From positions 1 to 64,000 of the forward strand of contig NZ_BMND01000023.1 in the NCBI RefSeq assembly GCF_014646275.1: a DNA stretch of 64,000 nucleotides. Direction: 5' to 3'. The notes beneath the pieces were generated by a model. That model searched no databases. It was not told the origin of the DNA and saw only the letters and a list, made by a program, of their open reading frames with translations. Source of the DNA: Streptomyces kronopolitis. Lineage in GTDB: Bacteria > Actinomycetota > Actinomycetes > Streptomycetales > Streptomycetaceae. The position numbers and the translations under genes were made by a program. Of this stretch, positions 40,762 through 49,474 are shown piece after piece; positions within the stretch are counted from its first letter, which is position 1, and each line of letters opens with the position of its first letter.

Positions 40762-41259
40762 GTGATCGACGTCGGCTACTCCCTCTCCCGCCGCTTCCCG
40801 GACCCGCCGCAGACGGACTACCGGACCGCGGACGTGCGCACACTGCGCCACGACCTCTTCTGCGGCGACGTCTATCTCGCCGACACCAAGACGGACCGCG
40901 AGCTGTCCACGGCCTGGGGCTGGGTGCCCGTCCTCGACTTCGCCTGGGCGCTGTGCGACATCGTCGAACAGCTCGACACCGACCCCCGCGGCAACCGCTC
41001 CGCCCGCCCGATCCACGCCGAGCTGGACTTCACCGAATCCGCCGACCGGATCTTCTTCGAGCGCCGCTTCGGCTGGGTGGACGTCGACGCCGACTGGATG
41101 GCGGCCGACGAGGCCCCCCTCACCTTCAACCACTCCGCACTGCGCCGCGAGGCCCGCGACTTCCTGCACGACCTGATCGCCGACCTCACCGATATGCACG
41201 ACGGCCTCGGCGACAACCCCGCCATCTGGGACCTCCAGGCCCGCTTCCCACGCATCTGA
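40762..41259 (+). CDS. Conserved hypothetical protein
   Basis: A 165-residue acidic soluble protein (VIDVGYSLSRRFPDPPQTDYRTADVRTLRHDLFCGDVYL...DLQARFPRI). It is rich in Asp, Trp and Phe and has no signal peptide or membrane segment. GTG start is chosen because the sequence from there on is protein-like. I do not recognise a domain; similar proteins are annotated as hypothetical in Streptomyces. Confidence 0.65.
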   Translation: MIDVGYSLSRRFPDPPQTDYRTADVRTLRHDLFCGDVYLADTKTDRELSTAWGWVPVLDFAWALCDIVEQLDTDPRGNRSARPIHAELDFTESADRIFFERRFGWVDVDADWMAADEAPLTFNHSALRREARDFLHDLIADLTDMHDGLGDNPAIWDLQARFPRI

Positions 41260-41346
41260 CCACCACCCCGCGCCCGGGAGCCGTCAGCCCCCTCCCCCGT
41301 CACTCACCTCACCCCCAGCCTCGCTGCGTGATGTGTAGGTGTCGGA

Positions 41347-42015
41347 TCACTCCACCCGCACTCCTATCTGCGCGGCGAACGCCGGGGCGAGATCGAGCAG
41401 TTGAGCGGCGCTGATCACCGCGCCCGACAGCCGGTCGATCCCCCGCGCGATGTCCACCGCGGCCGCGCCCCGCAGATCGACGTCCTTCATCCGCGCCTCG
41501 GAGAAGTCCACCCGCGCCAGGGTGCAGTCGTCGAATGTCACCCGCTCCAGCTCCGCCCCCGCGAAGTCCGCCTCGATCAGCACGCACCCCTCGAAGGCGA
41601 CATCCTTCAACTTGGCCCTGCGCAGATTCGGGAAGTCGATCTTCCCGCCGCGCACCACCACCCGCTCCAGCACCGCACCATGCAGCTGCGTCCCGCCCAG
41701 CCGCGGGTCCGACACCTCCACATCGCGCAGCGAGGCCTGGGCCAGATCCGTGCCCACTCCCCGCACCCCGCTCAGCACGCTGTCGATGAGCCGCACCCGG
41801 CCCAGCACCGTCTCGTCGAGAGTGCACCGCCTGATCGCGCAATCCATGAACCGGGCACCGCGCGCCGACTGCCCGCCCCAGTCGGCGTCCGCGAACTCCA
41901 GCCCGTCGTAATCCCCCTCCGGCTCCAGGTCCCCGCCGTCATACGCGGTCAGCTCCGGCAACCGCACCTCCGGACGCCGCACCGCCCGCACCGTTCCCTT
42001 GCCGCGCCCTGCCAC
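41347..42015 (-). CDS. Pentapeptide-repeat protein
   Basis: A 222-residue protein with about 25 pentapeptide-like units of the A(D/N)LXX type from about residue 35 to 200 (for example FADADWGG, ARFMDCAI, TLDETVLGRVRL, ADFAGAELERVTFDDCTLARVDFSEARMKDVDLRG). These form a right-handed quadrilateral beta-helix; some family members mimic DNA and protect gyrase (Qnr/MfpA), most are uncharacterised. The C-terminal SAAQLLDLAPAFAAQIGV is helical and could dimerise as in MfpA. GTG start; the frame upstream is low-complexity. Confidence 0.85.
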   Translation of the reverse strand: MAGRGKGTVRAVRRPEVRLPELTAYDGGDLEPEGDYDGLEFADADWGGQSARGARFMDCAIRRCTLDETVLGRVRLIDSVLSGVRGVGTDLAQASLRDVEVSDPRLGGTQLHGAVLERVVVRGGKIDFPNLRRAKLKDVAFEGCVLIEADFAGAELERVTFDDCTLARVDFSEARMKDVDLRGAAAVDIARGIDRLSGAVISAAQLLDLAPAFAAQIGVRVE

Positions 42016-42242
42016 GCGATCACCGTCTTCCGTCCCGCCGCGCCGCCCTCGCCGGCCCACGACCTCCGCCACCTGCACGACCCATCGTGAACCACCCCAC
42101 TGACAACGCCCTCCGACCTGCGACGCAACCACCGCCGCCGATGCCGATGCCGATGCCGATGCCGACCGCAGCGACACCGACCGCCGAAGGACAGGCCCGG
42201 AAACGGACGCCCCTCCCCTCCGCTCCCTTCCTCGTCCTCTCC

Positions 42243-43358
42243 CTACCGCACCACCGCCATCTCCCGCCCCGTCTCGTTCAGCCGCCGCCCGCCCGACTCG
42301 GTGCACGTCACGATGTCCTCGATCCGCACACCGAACCGCCCCGGCAGATAGATCCCCGGCTCGATCGAGAAGCACATCCCCGGCACCAGCGTCAGATGCT
42401 CGCCCTCGACCAGGTACGGCGGCTCATGGGTGGTCACCCCGATGCCGTGACCGGTCCGGTGGATGAAGTACTCGCCGTACCCCGCCGCCTTGATCACCTT
42501 CCGGGCCACCCGGTCGATGTCCTGGCACGCGACGCCCGGCCGCACCGCCTCGAACGCCGCCTGCTGCGCCTCCCGCACGATGTCGTGCACCTTGCGTTCC
42601 TCGGCGTCCGGCTGCCCGACGTGCACGGTCCGCGTCGTATCCGAGCCGTACCCGTCCTTGAGGCCACCGAAGTCGAGCACCACCATGTCGCCGTCCTCGA
42701 TGACCCGCTCCCCGGCCTCGTGGTGCGGATTGGCACCGTTCGGGCCCGAGCCGACGATCGTGAAGTCCACCTGGCTGTGCCCGTGCTCGCGCAGCAGCCG
42801 CGCCAGATCCGCCGCCACATCGCACTCCCGCCGCCCGCCGAAGGGCAGCCGCACGATCTCCTCGTACGTCGCGTCCGCGGCGGCCCCGGCCGCGGCCAGC
42901 CGCGCCACCTCATGGGCGTCCTTGACCGCGCGCAGCATCGGCAGCCCCTCCGACAGCGCCGCGTACGCACTGCCCGGCAGCGACCGCTGGAACCCCAGCA
43001 GGTGCATCGCCCAGGTCGAGTCGGACAACCCGTAACGCCCCTCCGGGGCCACCCACTTGGCGACCGCGGCATACGGGTCCGCACCGTCGGCCCACCCGGA
43101 CACCTCCAGCGCCCCCGCCCCGGCGGAACGCTGCGCATCCGGCTGCTCCAATACGGGCACCAGCAGCCGCGCGCGCCGCCCCGGCTCGATCACCAGCGCG
43201 GTGAGCCGCTCGGTGACCGCCGTCGGCCGGTAGCCGCACAGCCACGTCAGATCCGGCCCCGGCGTCACGATCAGCCCGGCCAGCCCGGCGTCAGCGGCGG
43301 CCCGCCCCGCCCGCTCCATCCGCCGCTCGTAGTCCTCACACGTCATCGAAGTCACCAT
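42243..43358 (-). CDS. M24-family Xaa-Pro aminopeptidase/dipeptidase
   Basis: A 371-residue metallopeptidase. An N-terminal creatinase-like domain (about 1-140) precedes the pita-bread catalytic domain. Metal ligands appear in VVLDFGGLKDGYGSDTTRT (two Asp), RTGHGIGV (His), SIEPGIYL (Glu) and RIEDIV (Glu). It removes or cleaves X-Pro bonds in the cytoplasm. Start at MVTSMTCE; a second Met four codons on is equally possible. Divergent from the NERD gene, 112 bases apart. Confidence 0.9.
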   Translation of the reverse strand: MVTSMTCEDYERRMERAGRAAADAGLAGLIVTPGPDLTWLCGYRPTAVTERLTALVIEPGRRARLLVPVLEQPDAQRSAGAGALEVSGWADGADPYAAVAKWVAPEGRYGLSDSTWAMHLLGFQRSLPGSAYAALSEGLPMLRAVKDAHEVARLAAAGAAADATYEEIVRLPFGGRRECDVAADLARLLREHGHSQVDFTIVGSGPNGANPHHEAGERVIEDGDMVVLDFGGLKDGYGSDTTRTVHVGQPDAEERKVHDIVREAQQAAFEAVRPGVACQDIDRVARKVIKAAGYGEYFIHRTGHGIGVTTHEPPYLVEGEHLTLVPGMCFSIEPGIYLPGRFGVRIEDIVTCTESGGRRLNETGREMAVVR

Positions 43359-43470
43359 GCCGCCGAACCTACGCCGCCCCACCCCCACCGGCCCACCGAC
43401 CGGGCCGTCTTGTCGGCCATCGCCGACTGTGCTCCCCTGGAAGCGAGTTGAACCAACGGGTGGGAGCAGT

Positions 43471-44370
43471 GTGGGGGACTTACGCACGGAACGGTGGCGC
43501 CGCTACGGACACGACCGCGTATACGTGAACCGCGCGGCGGATTCAGCCGCAGTGGCCTGGTACGACTGCAGAACCGGCAAGATCAACATCCTGGACGAGA
43601 CCTACCGCGCCGAGGCCTTGTCCGCCCTGGCGCCGTTCCTGACACCCGAGCCGGACGCCACACCCACCACAGAGCCACCAATCCGCCCCTCTCCCCCACC
43701 GGCCGCCCCGCCGCCACCGGTCACCGCGCCACCACCGAGCCACGACCTGGCCGCGAACAAGCCGGGAGCCTCACTCCGACGCCACATCGACGAGCTCGAG
43801 CCGAGCCCCCTCCTCCGCACGCTCAAACGATGGTTCGGGCTGGACGCCGAATTACGCCCCTGGGAGACCGGCCTCCAAGGCGAGCGCATCGCGGGCAAGA
43901 GCCTGAACCGGCTGCGCCGCGACGGCTGGTTCATCCTGCACTCGGTGGAACTCCCGAGCGGCGCCGACATCGACCACGTGGCCATCGGCCCACCCGGCGT
44001 CTTCACCATCAACACCAAGCACCACAGAGGCGGCCGGATCTGGCTCGGCGACCACGCCGCCATGGTCAACGGCCAGCCCACCCCCTACGTCCGCAACAGC
44101 CTCTTCGAAGCACGCCGAGCGGCCCGCCTCCTGACCCACACCTGCGGCTTCCCGGTAGACGTCCACCCCGTACTAGCCGTAGTCGGCGCCGCCACCATGA
44201 CCATCCGCACCACCGCCCCCTCAATACACCTGATCGACGGCTCCCACGCATCCCACGCCCTCTCCACCCTCTCCCCCGTCCTCACCCCCACCGACACAGA
44301 ACGCATCTACACCGCCGCCAGAGAACAAAACACCTGGCACACCACACCGGGAAAACCCGGCCACGCCTGA
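43471..44370 (+). CDS. NERD-domain protein with two TTA codons
   Basis: A 299-residue protein. The N-terminal region (about 1-50) is basic and aromatic (RTERWRRYGHDRVYVNR). A Pro/Thr-rich linker spans about 65-95. The nuclease-related NERD domain spans about 125-250, with GLQGERIAGKSLNRL and the putative active-site run GADIDHVAIGPPGVFTINTKHH resembling the restriction-enzyme D...(D/E)xK arrangement. Leu4 (43480-43482) and Leu128 (43852-43854) are TTA, so translation depends doubly on bldA. GTG start with GGGAG six bases upstream. Its role (DNA processing or stress) is unproven. Confidence 0.82.
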   Translation: MGDLRTERWRRYGHDRVYVNRAADSAAVAWYDCRTGKINILDETYRAEALSALAPFLTPEPDATPTTEPPIRPSPPPAAPPPPVTAPPPSHDLAANKPGASLRRHIDELEPSPLLRTLKRWFGLDAELRPWETGLQGERIAGKSLNRLRRDGWFILHSVELPSGADIDHVAIGPPGVFTINTKHHRGGRIWLGDHAAMVNGQPTPYVRNSLFEARRAARLLTHTCGFPVDVHPVLAVVGAATMTIRTTAPSIHLIDGSHASHALSTLSPVLTPTDTERIYTAAREQNTWHTTPGKPGHA

Positions 44371-44485
44371 AGCCCCGACGCCCAGCCCCCTCAAACCAGC
44401 GCCCGCTGCCAGGGGCACGGATCCACTGCTGCCCACGTCGCCCCGGCCCCAACAACCACCCGCGTTGCCGTCCCCCACAGACGTC

Positions 44486-44519
44486 AGAAGCCCCAGGCCA
44501 TCACCGGCCCGGGGCTTCT
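44486..44519. terminator. Bidirectional terminator between NERD gene and tRNA-Thr
   Basis: AGAAGCCCC-A-GGCC / GGCC-C-GGGGCTTCT pairs over 13 bp around one mismatch with a six-base loop, followed by TT. It lies between convergent transcripts. Confidence 0.75.
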
Positions 44520-44536
44520 TCCCTGTTCAAGCTCAG

Positions 44537-44610
44537 AGCCCCCTGTCGGATTCGAACCGACGACCTTCGCTTTACAAGAGCGGTGCTCTGGCCAGCTGAG
44601 CTAAGGAGGC
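44537..44610 (-). tRNA. tRNA-Thr(UGU)
   Basis: A 74-base cloverleaf on the minus strand. The acceptor GCCTCCT pairs with AGGGGGC, the D-arm is GCTC...GAGC, and the anticodon loop CTTGTAA has anticodon UGU. The T-arm is GTCGG-TTCGAAT-CCGAC and the discriminator base is U. CCA is not encoded. Confidence 0.95.
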
Positions 44611-44674
44611 GTGCGTGAAGCAGTGTACCCAGGGTCGGTGGATGTCCGTTCCCGGATTTGTGGCTGCCGGCCTA

Positions 44675-44703
44675 CTGACAGCGGGGGCGGGCGCGGGTAA
44701 CGT
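44675..44703 (+). promoter_or_regulatory. msiK promoter
   Basis: CTGACA (44675-44680) and TAACGT (44698-44703) with 17-base spacing, upstream of msiK. The DasR-like site lies just downstream. Confidence 0.5.
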
Positions 44704-44720
44704 CACGGAGAGTCCACATC

Positions 44721-44736
44721 AGTGGACTAAACCACT
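44721..44736. promoter_or_regulatory. DasR-responsive-element-like site of msiK
   Basis: AGTGGACTAAACCACT matches the DasR consensus ACTGGTCTAGACCACT at 13 of 16 positions. It overlaps the start of the transcribed region. A separate perfect hairpin AGTCCAC-ATCA-GTGGACT (44711-44728) overlaps it. Confidence 0.65.
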
Positions 44737-44788
44737 CCTTTTACTCGGATCGTCCGGCACGTTCCTGCCGGTGAAGGGATTTTTCACC

Positions 44789-45925
44789 ATGGCTACGGTC
44801 ACGTACGACCAGGCAACCCGTATCTACCCGGGTACCGACAAGCCCGCCGTCGACAAACTGGACATCGCCATCGAGGACGGCGAGTTTCTGGTCCTGGTCG
44901 GCCCCTCCGGATGCGGCAAGTCCACCTCTCTGCGGATGCTCGCGGGGCTGGAGGACGTCGACGGAGGCGCCATCCGCATCGGGGACCGCGATGTCACCCA
45001 CCTTCCGCCCAAGGACCGGGACATCGCCATGGTGTTCCAGAACTACGCGCTCTACCCGCACATGACGGTCGCGGACAACATGGGCTTCGCGCTCAAGATC
45101 GCCGGTGTGCCGAAGGCCGAGATCCGGCAGAAGGTCGAGGACGCGGCCAAGATCCTGGACCTGACCGAGTACCTGGGGCGCAAGCCCAAGGCTCTGTCCG
45201 GCGGTCAGCGGCAGCGCGTCGCGATGGGCCGGGCGATCGTCCGTGAGCCGCAGGTCTTCCTGATGGACGAGCCGCTGTCCAACCTGGACGCCAAGCTGCG
45301 GGTGCAGACCCGTACGCAGATCGCCGGGCTCCAGCGCCGGCTCGGCATCACCACGGTGTACGTCACGCACGACCAGGTCGAGGCCATGACGATGGGCGAC
45401 CGGGTCGCCGTGCTCAAGGACGGCCTGCTGCAGCAGGTCGACTCGCCGCGGAACATGTACGACCGGCCGGCGAACCTGTTCGTGGCGGGCTTCATCGGGT
45501 CGCCCGCGATGAACCTGGTGGAGGTGCCGATCACCGATGGCGGGGTGAAGTTCGGCAACAGCGTCGTGCCGGTGAGCCGCGAGGCGCTGGCCGCGGCCGC
45601 CGACAAGGGGGACCGGACGGTGACGGTGGGCGTGCGCCCCGAGCACTTCGAGATCGTCGAGCAGAACGGCGACGCCGCGAAGTCGCTGTCCAAGGAGGCC
45701 GCGGACGCGCCGGCGGGCCTGGCCGTCACCGTCAATGTCGTCGAGGAACTCGGCGCCGACGGCTACGTGTACGGCGCCGCGGAGGTCGGCGGCGAGACCA
45801 AGGACCTGGTCGTACGGGTCAACGGCCGCCAGGTGCCGGACAAGGGCGCCCGGCTGCACGTCGTGCCGCGCCCCGGCGAGACGCATGTCTTCTCGACGTC
45901 GTCCGGGGAGCGCCTCTCCGACTGA
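44789..45925 (+). CDS. msiK: MsiK, shared sugar ABC-transporter ATPase
   Basis: A 378-residue ABC ATPase of the MalK/UgpC type. Walker A GPSGCGKST lies at 38-46, the signature LSGGQRQR near 135, Walker B VFLMDEPLSNLD near 155, then the regulatory C-terminal OB-like domain. In Streptomyces, MsiK energises several separate sugar importers (cellobiose, maltose, chitobiose and others), explaining sugar-binding and permease operons without their own ATPase, such as that of the lipoprotein at 28.6 kb. Length equals that known for MsiK. A hairpin GGTGAA-GGGATTT-TTCACC spans the ribosome binding site just before ATG. Confidence 0.95.
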   Translation: MATVTYDQATRIYPGTDKPAVDKLDIAIEDGEFLVLVGPSGCGKSTSLRMLAGLEDVDGGAIRIGDRDVTHLPPKDRDIAMVFQNYALYPHMTVADNMGFALKIAGVPKAEIRQKVEDAAKILDLTEYLGRKPKALSGGQRQRVAMGRAIVREPQVFLMDEPLSNLDAKLRVQTRTQIAGLQRRLGITTVYVTHDQVEAMTMGDRVAVLKDGLLQQVDSPRNMYDRPANLFVAGFIGSPAMNLVEVPITDGGVKFGNSVVPVSREALAAAADKGDRTVTVGVRPEHFEIVEQNGDAAKSLSKEAADAPAGLAVTVNVVEELGADGYVYGAAEVGGETKDLVVRVNGRQVPDKGARLHVVPRPGETHVFSTSSGERLSD

Positions 45926-45948
45926 CCACGGCGCGGGAAGCGTGTGAG

Positions 45949-45989
45949 AGCGGCGGCGGTCCGGGGAGGAACTCGGTACCGCCGCCGCT
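45949..45989 (+). terminator. msiK terminator
   Basis: Twelve-base arms AGCGGCGGCGGT (45949-45960) and ACCGCCGCCGCT (45978-45989) with a 17-base loop, shortly after the msiK stop. Confidence 0.7.
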
Positions 45990-46142
45990 GTGCTGCCCGA
46001 CTGCGCGACATGCCGCTACAGGGACATAACCGGGCTTTTCCTACCAGTTCGTCAACACCCGTACCGCACTGACGGGCCATTGCGTCCCTCGATCTGGTGA
46101 CCAAATGTCGCCAAATCATCACTCCTCGCTACCATTTCGACC

Positions 46143-46556
46143 GTGAACTCCGCAGCCCGCCGCATCGGCAGAACTCTCGCCCTGGTCCTCCCCGTCGTCC
46201 TCGTGCTGTCCGGCACCCTCGCGGTCACCCGCGTCCCCTGGGCCACGACGGCCACCGACTCACAGGTGCTGACCGCGTCCACCGGAAGCGCCGCCAAGGC
46301 CGCGCACCTCACCCCTGAGGAGGCCCTGCGCCAGCGCCTGCTGGTCGAGCTCCAGGAGAAGGATCCGGGCACCGCCCTGACCCACCTCCAGGAGGCGACC
46401 ACCAAGCGGCCCTCGCTGGCCAAGCACTGCGCGTCGATCGCCCGTGACCTCGGCCGTGCCGCGGTCGCCAAGTACGGCGCCGCACACCGCGCCCAGGCCT
46501 TCTCCCGCCCGGTCTGCGACACCTCCTTCGCCACCGGCGTCGCCGCCGCCCAGTGA
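46143..46556 (+). CDS. Exported hypothetical protein
   Basis: A 137-residue protein with an N-terminal signal peptide or anchor (RRIGRTLALVLPVVLVLSGTLAV, about 7-29). The soluble domain is helical and Ala-rich with two Cys (KHCASIARD and PVCDTSFATG), which could form a disulphide outside the cell. No recognised domain. GTG start. Thirty bases before the nucleotidyltransferase gene, possibly co-transcribed. Confidence 0.7.
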   Translation: MNSAARRIGRTLALVLPVVLVLSGTLAVTRVPWATTATDSQVLTASTGSAAKAAHLTPEEALRQRLLVELQEKDPGTALTHLQEATTKRPSLAKHCASIARDLGRAAVAKYGAAHRAQAFSRPVCDTSFATGVAAAQ

Positions 46557-46586
46557 CCCCCTCGCGCACCGCATAGGGTGCGCACC

Positions 46587-47315
46587 ATGACAGGTGCCCA
46601 GCATCCGCATCCCACGCAGGCCGTGGTCCTGGCCGGCGGCCAGGGCTCACGTCTCCGCCCGTACACCGACGACCGCCCCAAGCCGATGGTCGAGATTCCC
46701 GGTACCGGGACCCCGATCATCGGCCACCAGCTGAACTGGCTGGCCGAGGAAGGCGTCACGGACGTGGTCGTCTCCTGCGGGCACCTCGCCGGCGTCCTCC
46801 AGGACTGGCTGGCCGACGCCCCGCTTCCGGTGCGCGTCACGACCGTTGTCGAGACCGAGCCCCTGGGCCGCGGCGGCGGGCTCAAGTACGCGGCTGGCTC
46901 GCTGCCCCGCCCGGACGAGCCCTGGTACGCCACCAACGGCGACATCTGGACCCGCTTCCCGCTGCGGGACATGGCCGCCTTCCATCACGAGCGCGACGCC
47001 GAGGCCACCCTCGCGCTGGCCCGCCCCCACATCCCCTGGGGCGCCGTGGAGACCGACGCGTTCGGGCACGTCCTGGACTTCATCGAGTCGCCGCCGTCGC
47101 CGTATCTCATCAACGCCGGCGTGTACGTCTTCTCCGCCGCCTTCACGGATCTGCTCCCCACCCGCGGCGACCACGAGCGCACCACCTTCCCGCGCCTGGC
47201 CCGCGAACGCCGGCTGGCCGGTTTCCCGCTCCCGCAGGGCGCCTACTGGCGCGCGATCGACACCGCCAAGGACCTCACCGAGGCCGCCAAGGAGCTGAGC
47301 GCGCAGGGGCGTTGA
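46587..47315 (+). CDS. Sugar-1-phosphate nucleotidyltransferase family protein
   Basis: A 242-residue GT-A-fold nucleotidyltransferase. The signature AVVLAGGQGSRLRPYTDDRPKPMVEI is at residues 11-36. Further on are GRGGGLKYAAG (usually G-T-A-G in family members), TNGDIW with a metal-binding Asp, and a C-terminal YWRAIDTAKDLTEA. It probably activates a hexose 1-phosphate as NDP-sugar; the sugar is not identifiable. ATG start with AGGGTG upstream. Confidence 0.85.
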   Translation: MTGAQHPHPTQAVVLAGGQGSRLRPYTDDRPKPMVEIPGTGTPIIGHQLNWLAEEGVTDVVVSCGHLAGVLQDWLADAPLPVRVTTVVETEPLGRGGGLKYAAGSLPRPDEPWYATNGDIWTRFPLRDMAAFHHERDAEATLALARPHIPWGAVETDAFGHVLDFIESPPSPYLINAGVYVFSAAFTDLLPTRGDHERTTFPRLARERRLAGFPLPQGAYWRAIDTAKDLTEAAKELSAQGR

Positions 47316-47695
47316 GGGGGGCTGGAGGCCCCGTGGGGGGCTGCCGGACTCCGGGCCGCGTCGTTGAGGCTGTGACGGCCGCAGAAGGCCACTGAGGCGG
47401 TCGGGCACACGCCACCTGACCACGGCGCGCCCCGCCCACAGCCGCGCTCCCGGCCTTTCTCGCCCTCTCCCCCGGCAGCCCGCTCCCGCACCCTCCTGCC
47501 CCGCACACGCCGCCCCGTACAGGCTCCGTACGGCCAGCCCCTCCCCCGTTGCGTGCCGCCGTACATGCCGCACCCCCGCCCAAACACCCCCGTCCCCGAC
47601 CACCCCACCCTCCCCACACCGGCCACTGGATACGGGCCGATACGGAGCGAGCAGGACGATCGGGGACGGGGGTGCGAGCGGGGAGTGGCAGCCGG

Positions 47696-49321
47696 TCAGC
47701 CCAGGAGGCCGCCGAGGGTGTCGCCGCGGCTGGACTCGCCGCCGGAGCCGCTTCCGGAGCTTCCGGTGCCGGTGGTGCCGCCGCCGGTGCCGCCCGCGCT
47801 GGTCGGCACCCGGCTCGGTGCCGGGGCGCGGCGGGAGGGCACGGTCTGCTGCGGTGCACTGGTGGTCGCCCCCGGCTGCTGGGAGAGGCCGCTGGTGCTG
47901 CCCGCCGACCGGCCGGTGCCGGGCGCCGAGGCGGACGGGGTGCCGGGCTTGTGGGCCTTGTGCGAGGCGTCCGCGGACGGGGTGCCGGGGCGCGGGGCCG
48001 CGCTGCCGGGGTGCCGCTTGCCGGGCCGGGCGGTGTGCTTGGGGCGGGGCAGCGGGGAGCCGGGCAGGTTGTTGATCGCGGGCTCACCGGGCCGCGGCAC
48101 GGTCGCCACCGTGGCGGACCGCACGGCGCCGCCCAGCAGCGAACCGATGAGCAGGGTCAACCCGGCCACCATCGTGGTCATCATGGCGCCGCGGCGCAGC
48201 ACCCGGCGGCGCAGGTCGGCGACCTCGACGCGGGGGCCGAGCCGCCGCCAGGCCTCGCCGGCCAGCCGGCCGTCCATGGAGTAGACCGGGGCACCCGCGA
48301 TGATCAACGGGCTCCAGGCGGCGAGGTAGATGATGTGCGGGGCGTCGTAGGCGGGGATGGTGCGCCAGCTGACGGTCATCAGCAGCGCCGCGGAGAGCAG
48401 GGCACCGATGGACGCGGCGACGCGCTGCCACAGCCCGCAGATGGTCAGGACGCCGACGACGACCTGGAGGAAGGCGACGGTCAGACCCGCGCCGACCGGG
48501 TGCGAGACGGCGAAGTCCCGCAGCGGCACGGCCAGTGCCCAGGGGTCGAGCGCCTGGAGCCACTTGACCATCGAGCCCCGCTCGCCGCCGTCGAAGTAGA
48601 CGGGGTCACAGAGCTTGCCCATGCCGGCGTAGACCGAGATCAGACCGAGGAAGATCCGCAGCGGGAGCAGGACGACGCCGAGGTTCATCCGGCGGCCCGG
48701 GTAGTACGCGTGCCGCACGGACTCGGCGCCGCGCCGCTTGGCGCCGGGGTCGTAGCCGTCCGGGGTCTCGAAGCGGTCGTCGTCGTAGCCGTCGTCGAAC
48801 CCGCCGCGGTCGCGGTAGGGAGGGTTCCGGTAGGGGTGGTCGCTGTCGTATGCGCTGCCCACGGGGCGTACGCCGCGCAGCAGGGAGTCGGAGTCGGCGG
48901 GGCCGCGCTGGCCGATCACGGTCTGGGCGGGGGCGCCGTCGCCGAGGCGGATCCGGGGCAGGACCTGCGTCGTGCCGACGTCCTCGCCCGGGCCGCCGTC
49001 GAGGCCGATGCCCGCGTCGCGCACCGCGTGCAGCAGCTGGCTGGTGCCTCCGGCCGTGCCGCCCGGCGCGGAGCGGCCGCTCCACACCACGGGTGCCCGG
49101 CGTCTGGCGCCGGCGGCCGGGCTGCCGAGGGCGGGGATGCGCGCGGGGTCCACGCTGCGGCACGCCGCGGGCTCGGCGAGCTGTACGCGGAAGCTGGCGT
49201 GGTTGACGATGACCTGCGCGGGATCGCACGGCACCTTGACCGAGCTCAGGACCGGCTCGTCATCGAAACCCGGCGAGAGTCCCCCCGTAGGCGTGCGGGG
49301 TGTTCTGGTGTCCACGCTCAT
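47696..49321 (-). CDS. DoxX-family membrane protein
   Basis: A 541-residue protein. A hydrophilic N-terminal region of about 210 residues ends in an Asp/Tyr-rich stretch (YRDRGGFDDGYDDDRFETPDGYD). The DoxX domain with four helices follows (about 217-360, LPLRIFLGLISVYAGMGKLCDP...FLQVVVGVLTICGLWQRVAASIGALLSAALL), then one more helix near 385-405. A Ser/Pro/Gly-rich tail of about 130 residues ends the protein. DoxX proteins are quinol-linked redox membrane proteins with unclear roles. Here the domain is embedded in a much longer protein than usual. Confidence 0.82.
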   Translation of the reverse strand: MSVDTRTPRTPTGGLSPGFDDEPVLSSVKVPCDPAQVIVNHASFRVQLAEPAACRSVDPARIPALGSPAAGARRRAPVVWSGRSAPGGTAGGTSQLLHAVRDAGIGLDGGPGEDVGTTQVLPRIRLGDGAPAQTVIGQRGPADSDSLLRGVRPVGSAYDSDHPYRNPPYRDRGGFDDGYDDDRFETPDGYDPGAKRRGAESVRHAYYPGRRMNLGVVLLPLRIFLGLISVYAGMGKLCDPVYFDGGERGSMVKWLQALDPWALAVPLRDFAVSHPVGAGLTVAFLQVVVGVLTICGLWQRVAASIGALLSAALLMTVSWRTIPAYDAPHIIYLAAWSPLIIAGAPVYSMDGRLAGEAWRRLGPRVEVADLRRRVLRRGAMMTTMVAGLTLLIGSLLGGAVRSATVATVPRPGEPAINNLPGSPLPRPKHTARPGKRHPGSAAPRPGTPSADASHKAHKPGTPSASAPGTGRSAGSTSGLSQQPGATTSAPQQTVPSRRAPAPSRVPTSAGGTGGGTTGTGSSGSGSGGESSRGDTLGGLLG

Positions 49322-49430
49322 CTAACCGAGTGACCCGCGCTTAAGACACTGCCTTGACCGGGTCGATCTGTCCGAGACCCGTCAAAAGATCACGGGATAC
49401 CGCAAAGACCTACCGTGGGTCAGGCCTTGC

Positions 49431-49464
49431 CCCGGGGTGGACGGCAGGAACCGTCCGCCCCGGG
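49431..49464 (-). terminator. rlmB terminator
   Basis: Arms 49431-49444 and 49451-49464 pair over 14 positions with one wobble and a six-base loop, ten bases past the rlmB stop. Confidence 0.75.
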
Positions 49465-49474
49465 ATACCAAGGC

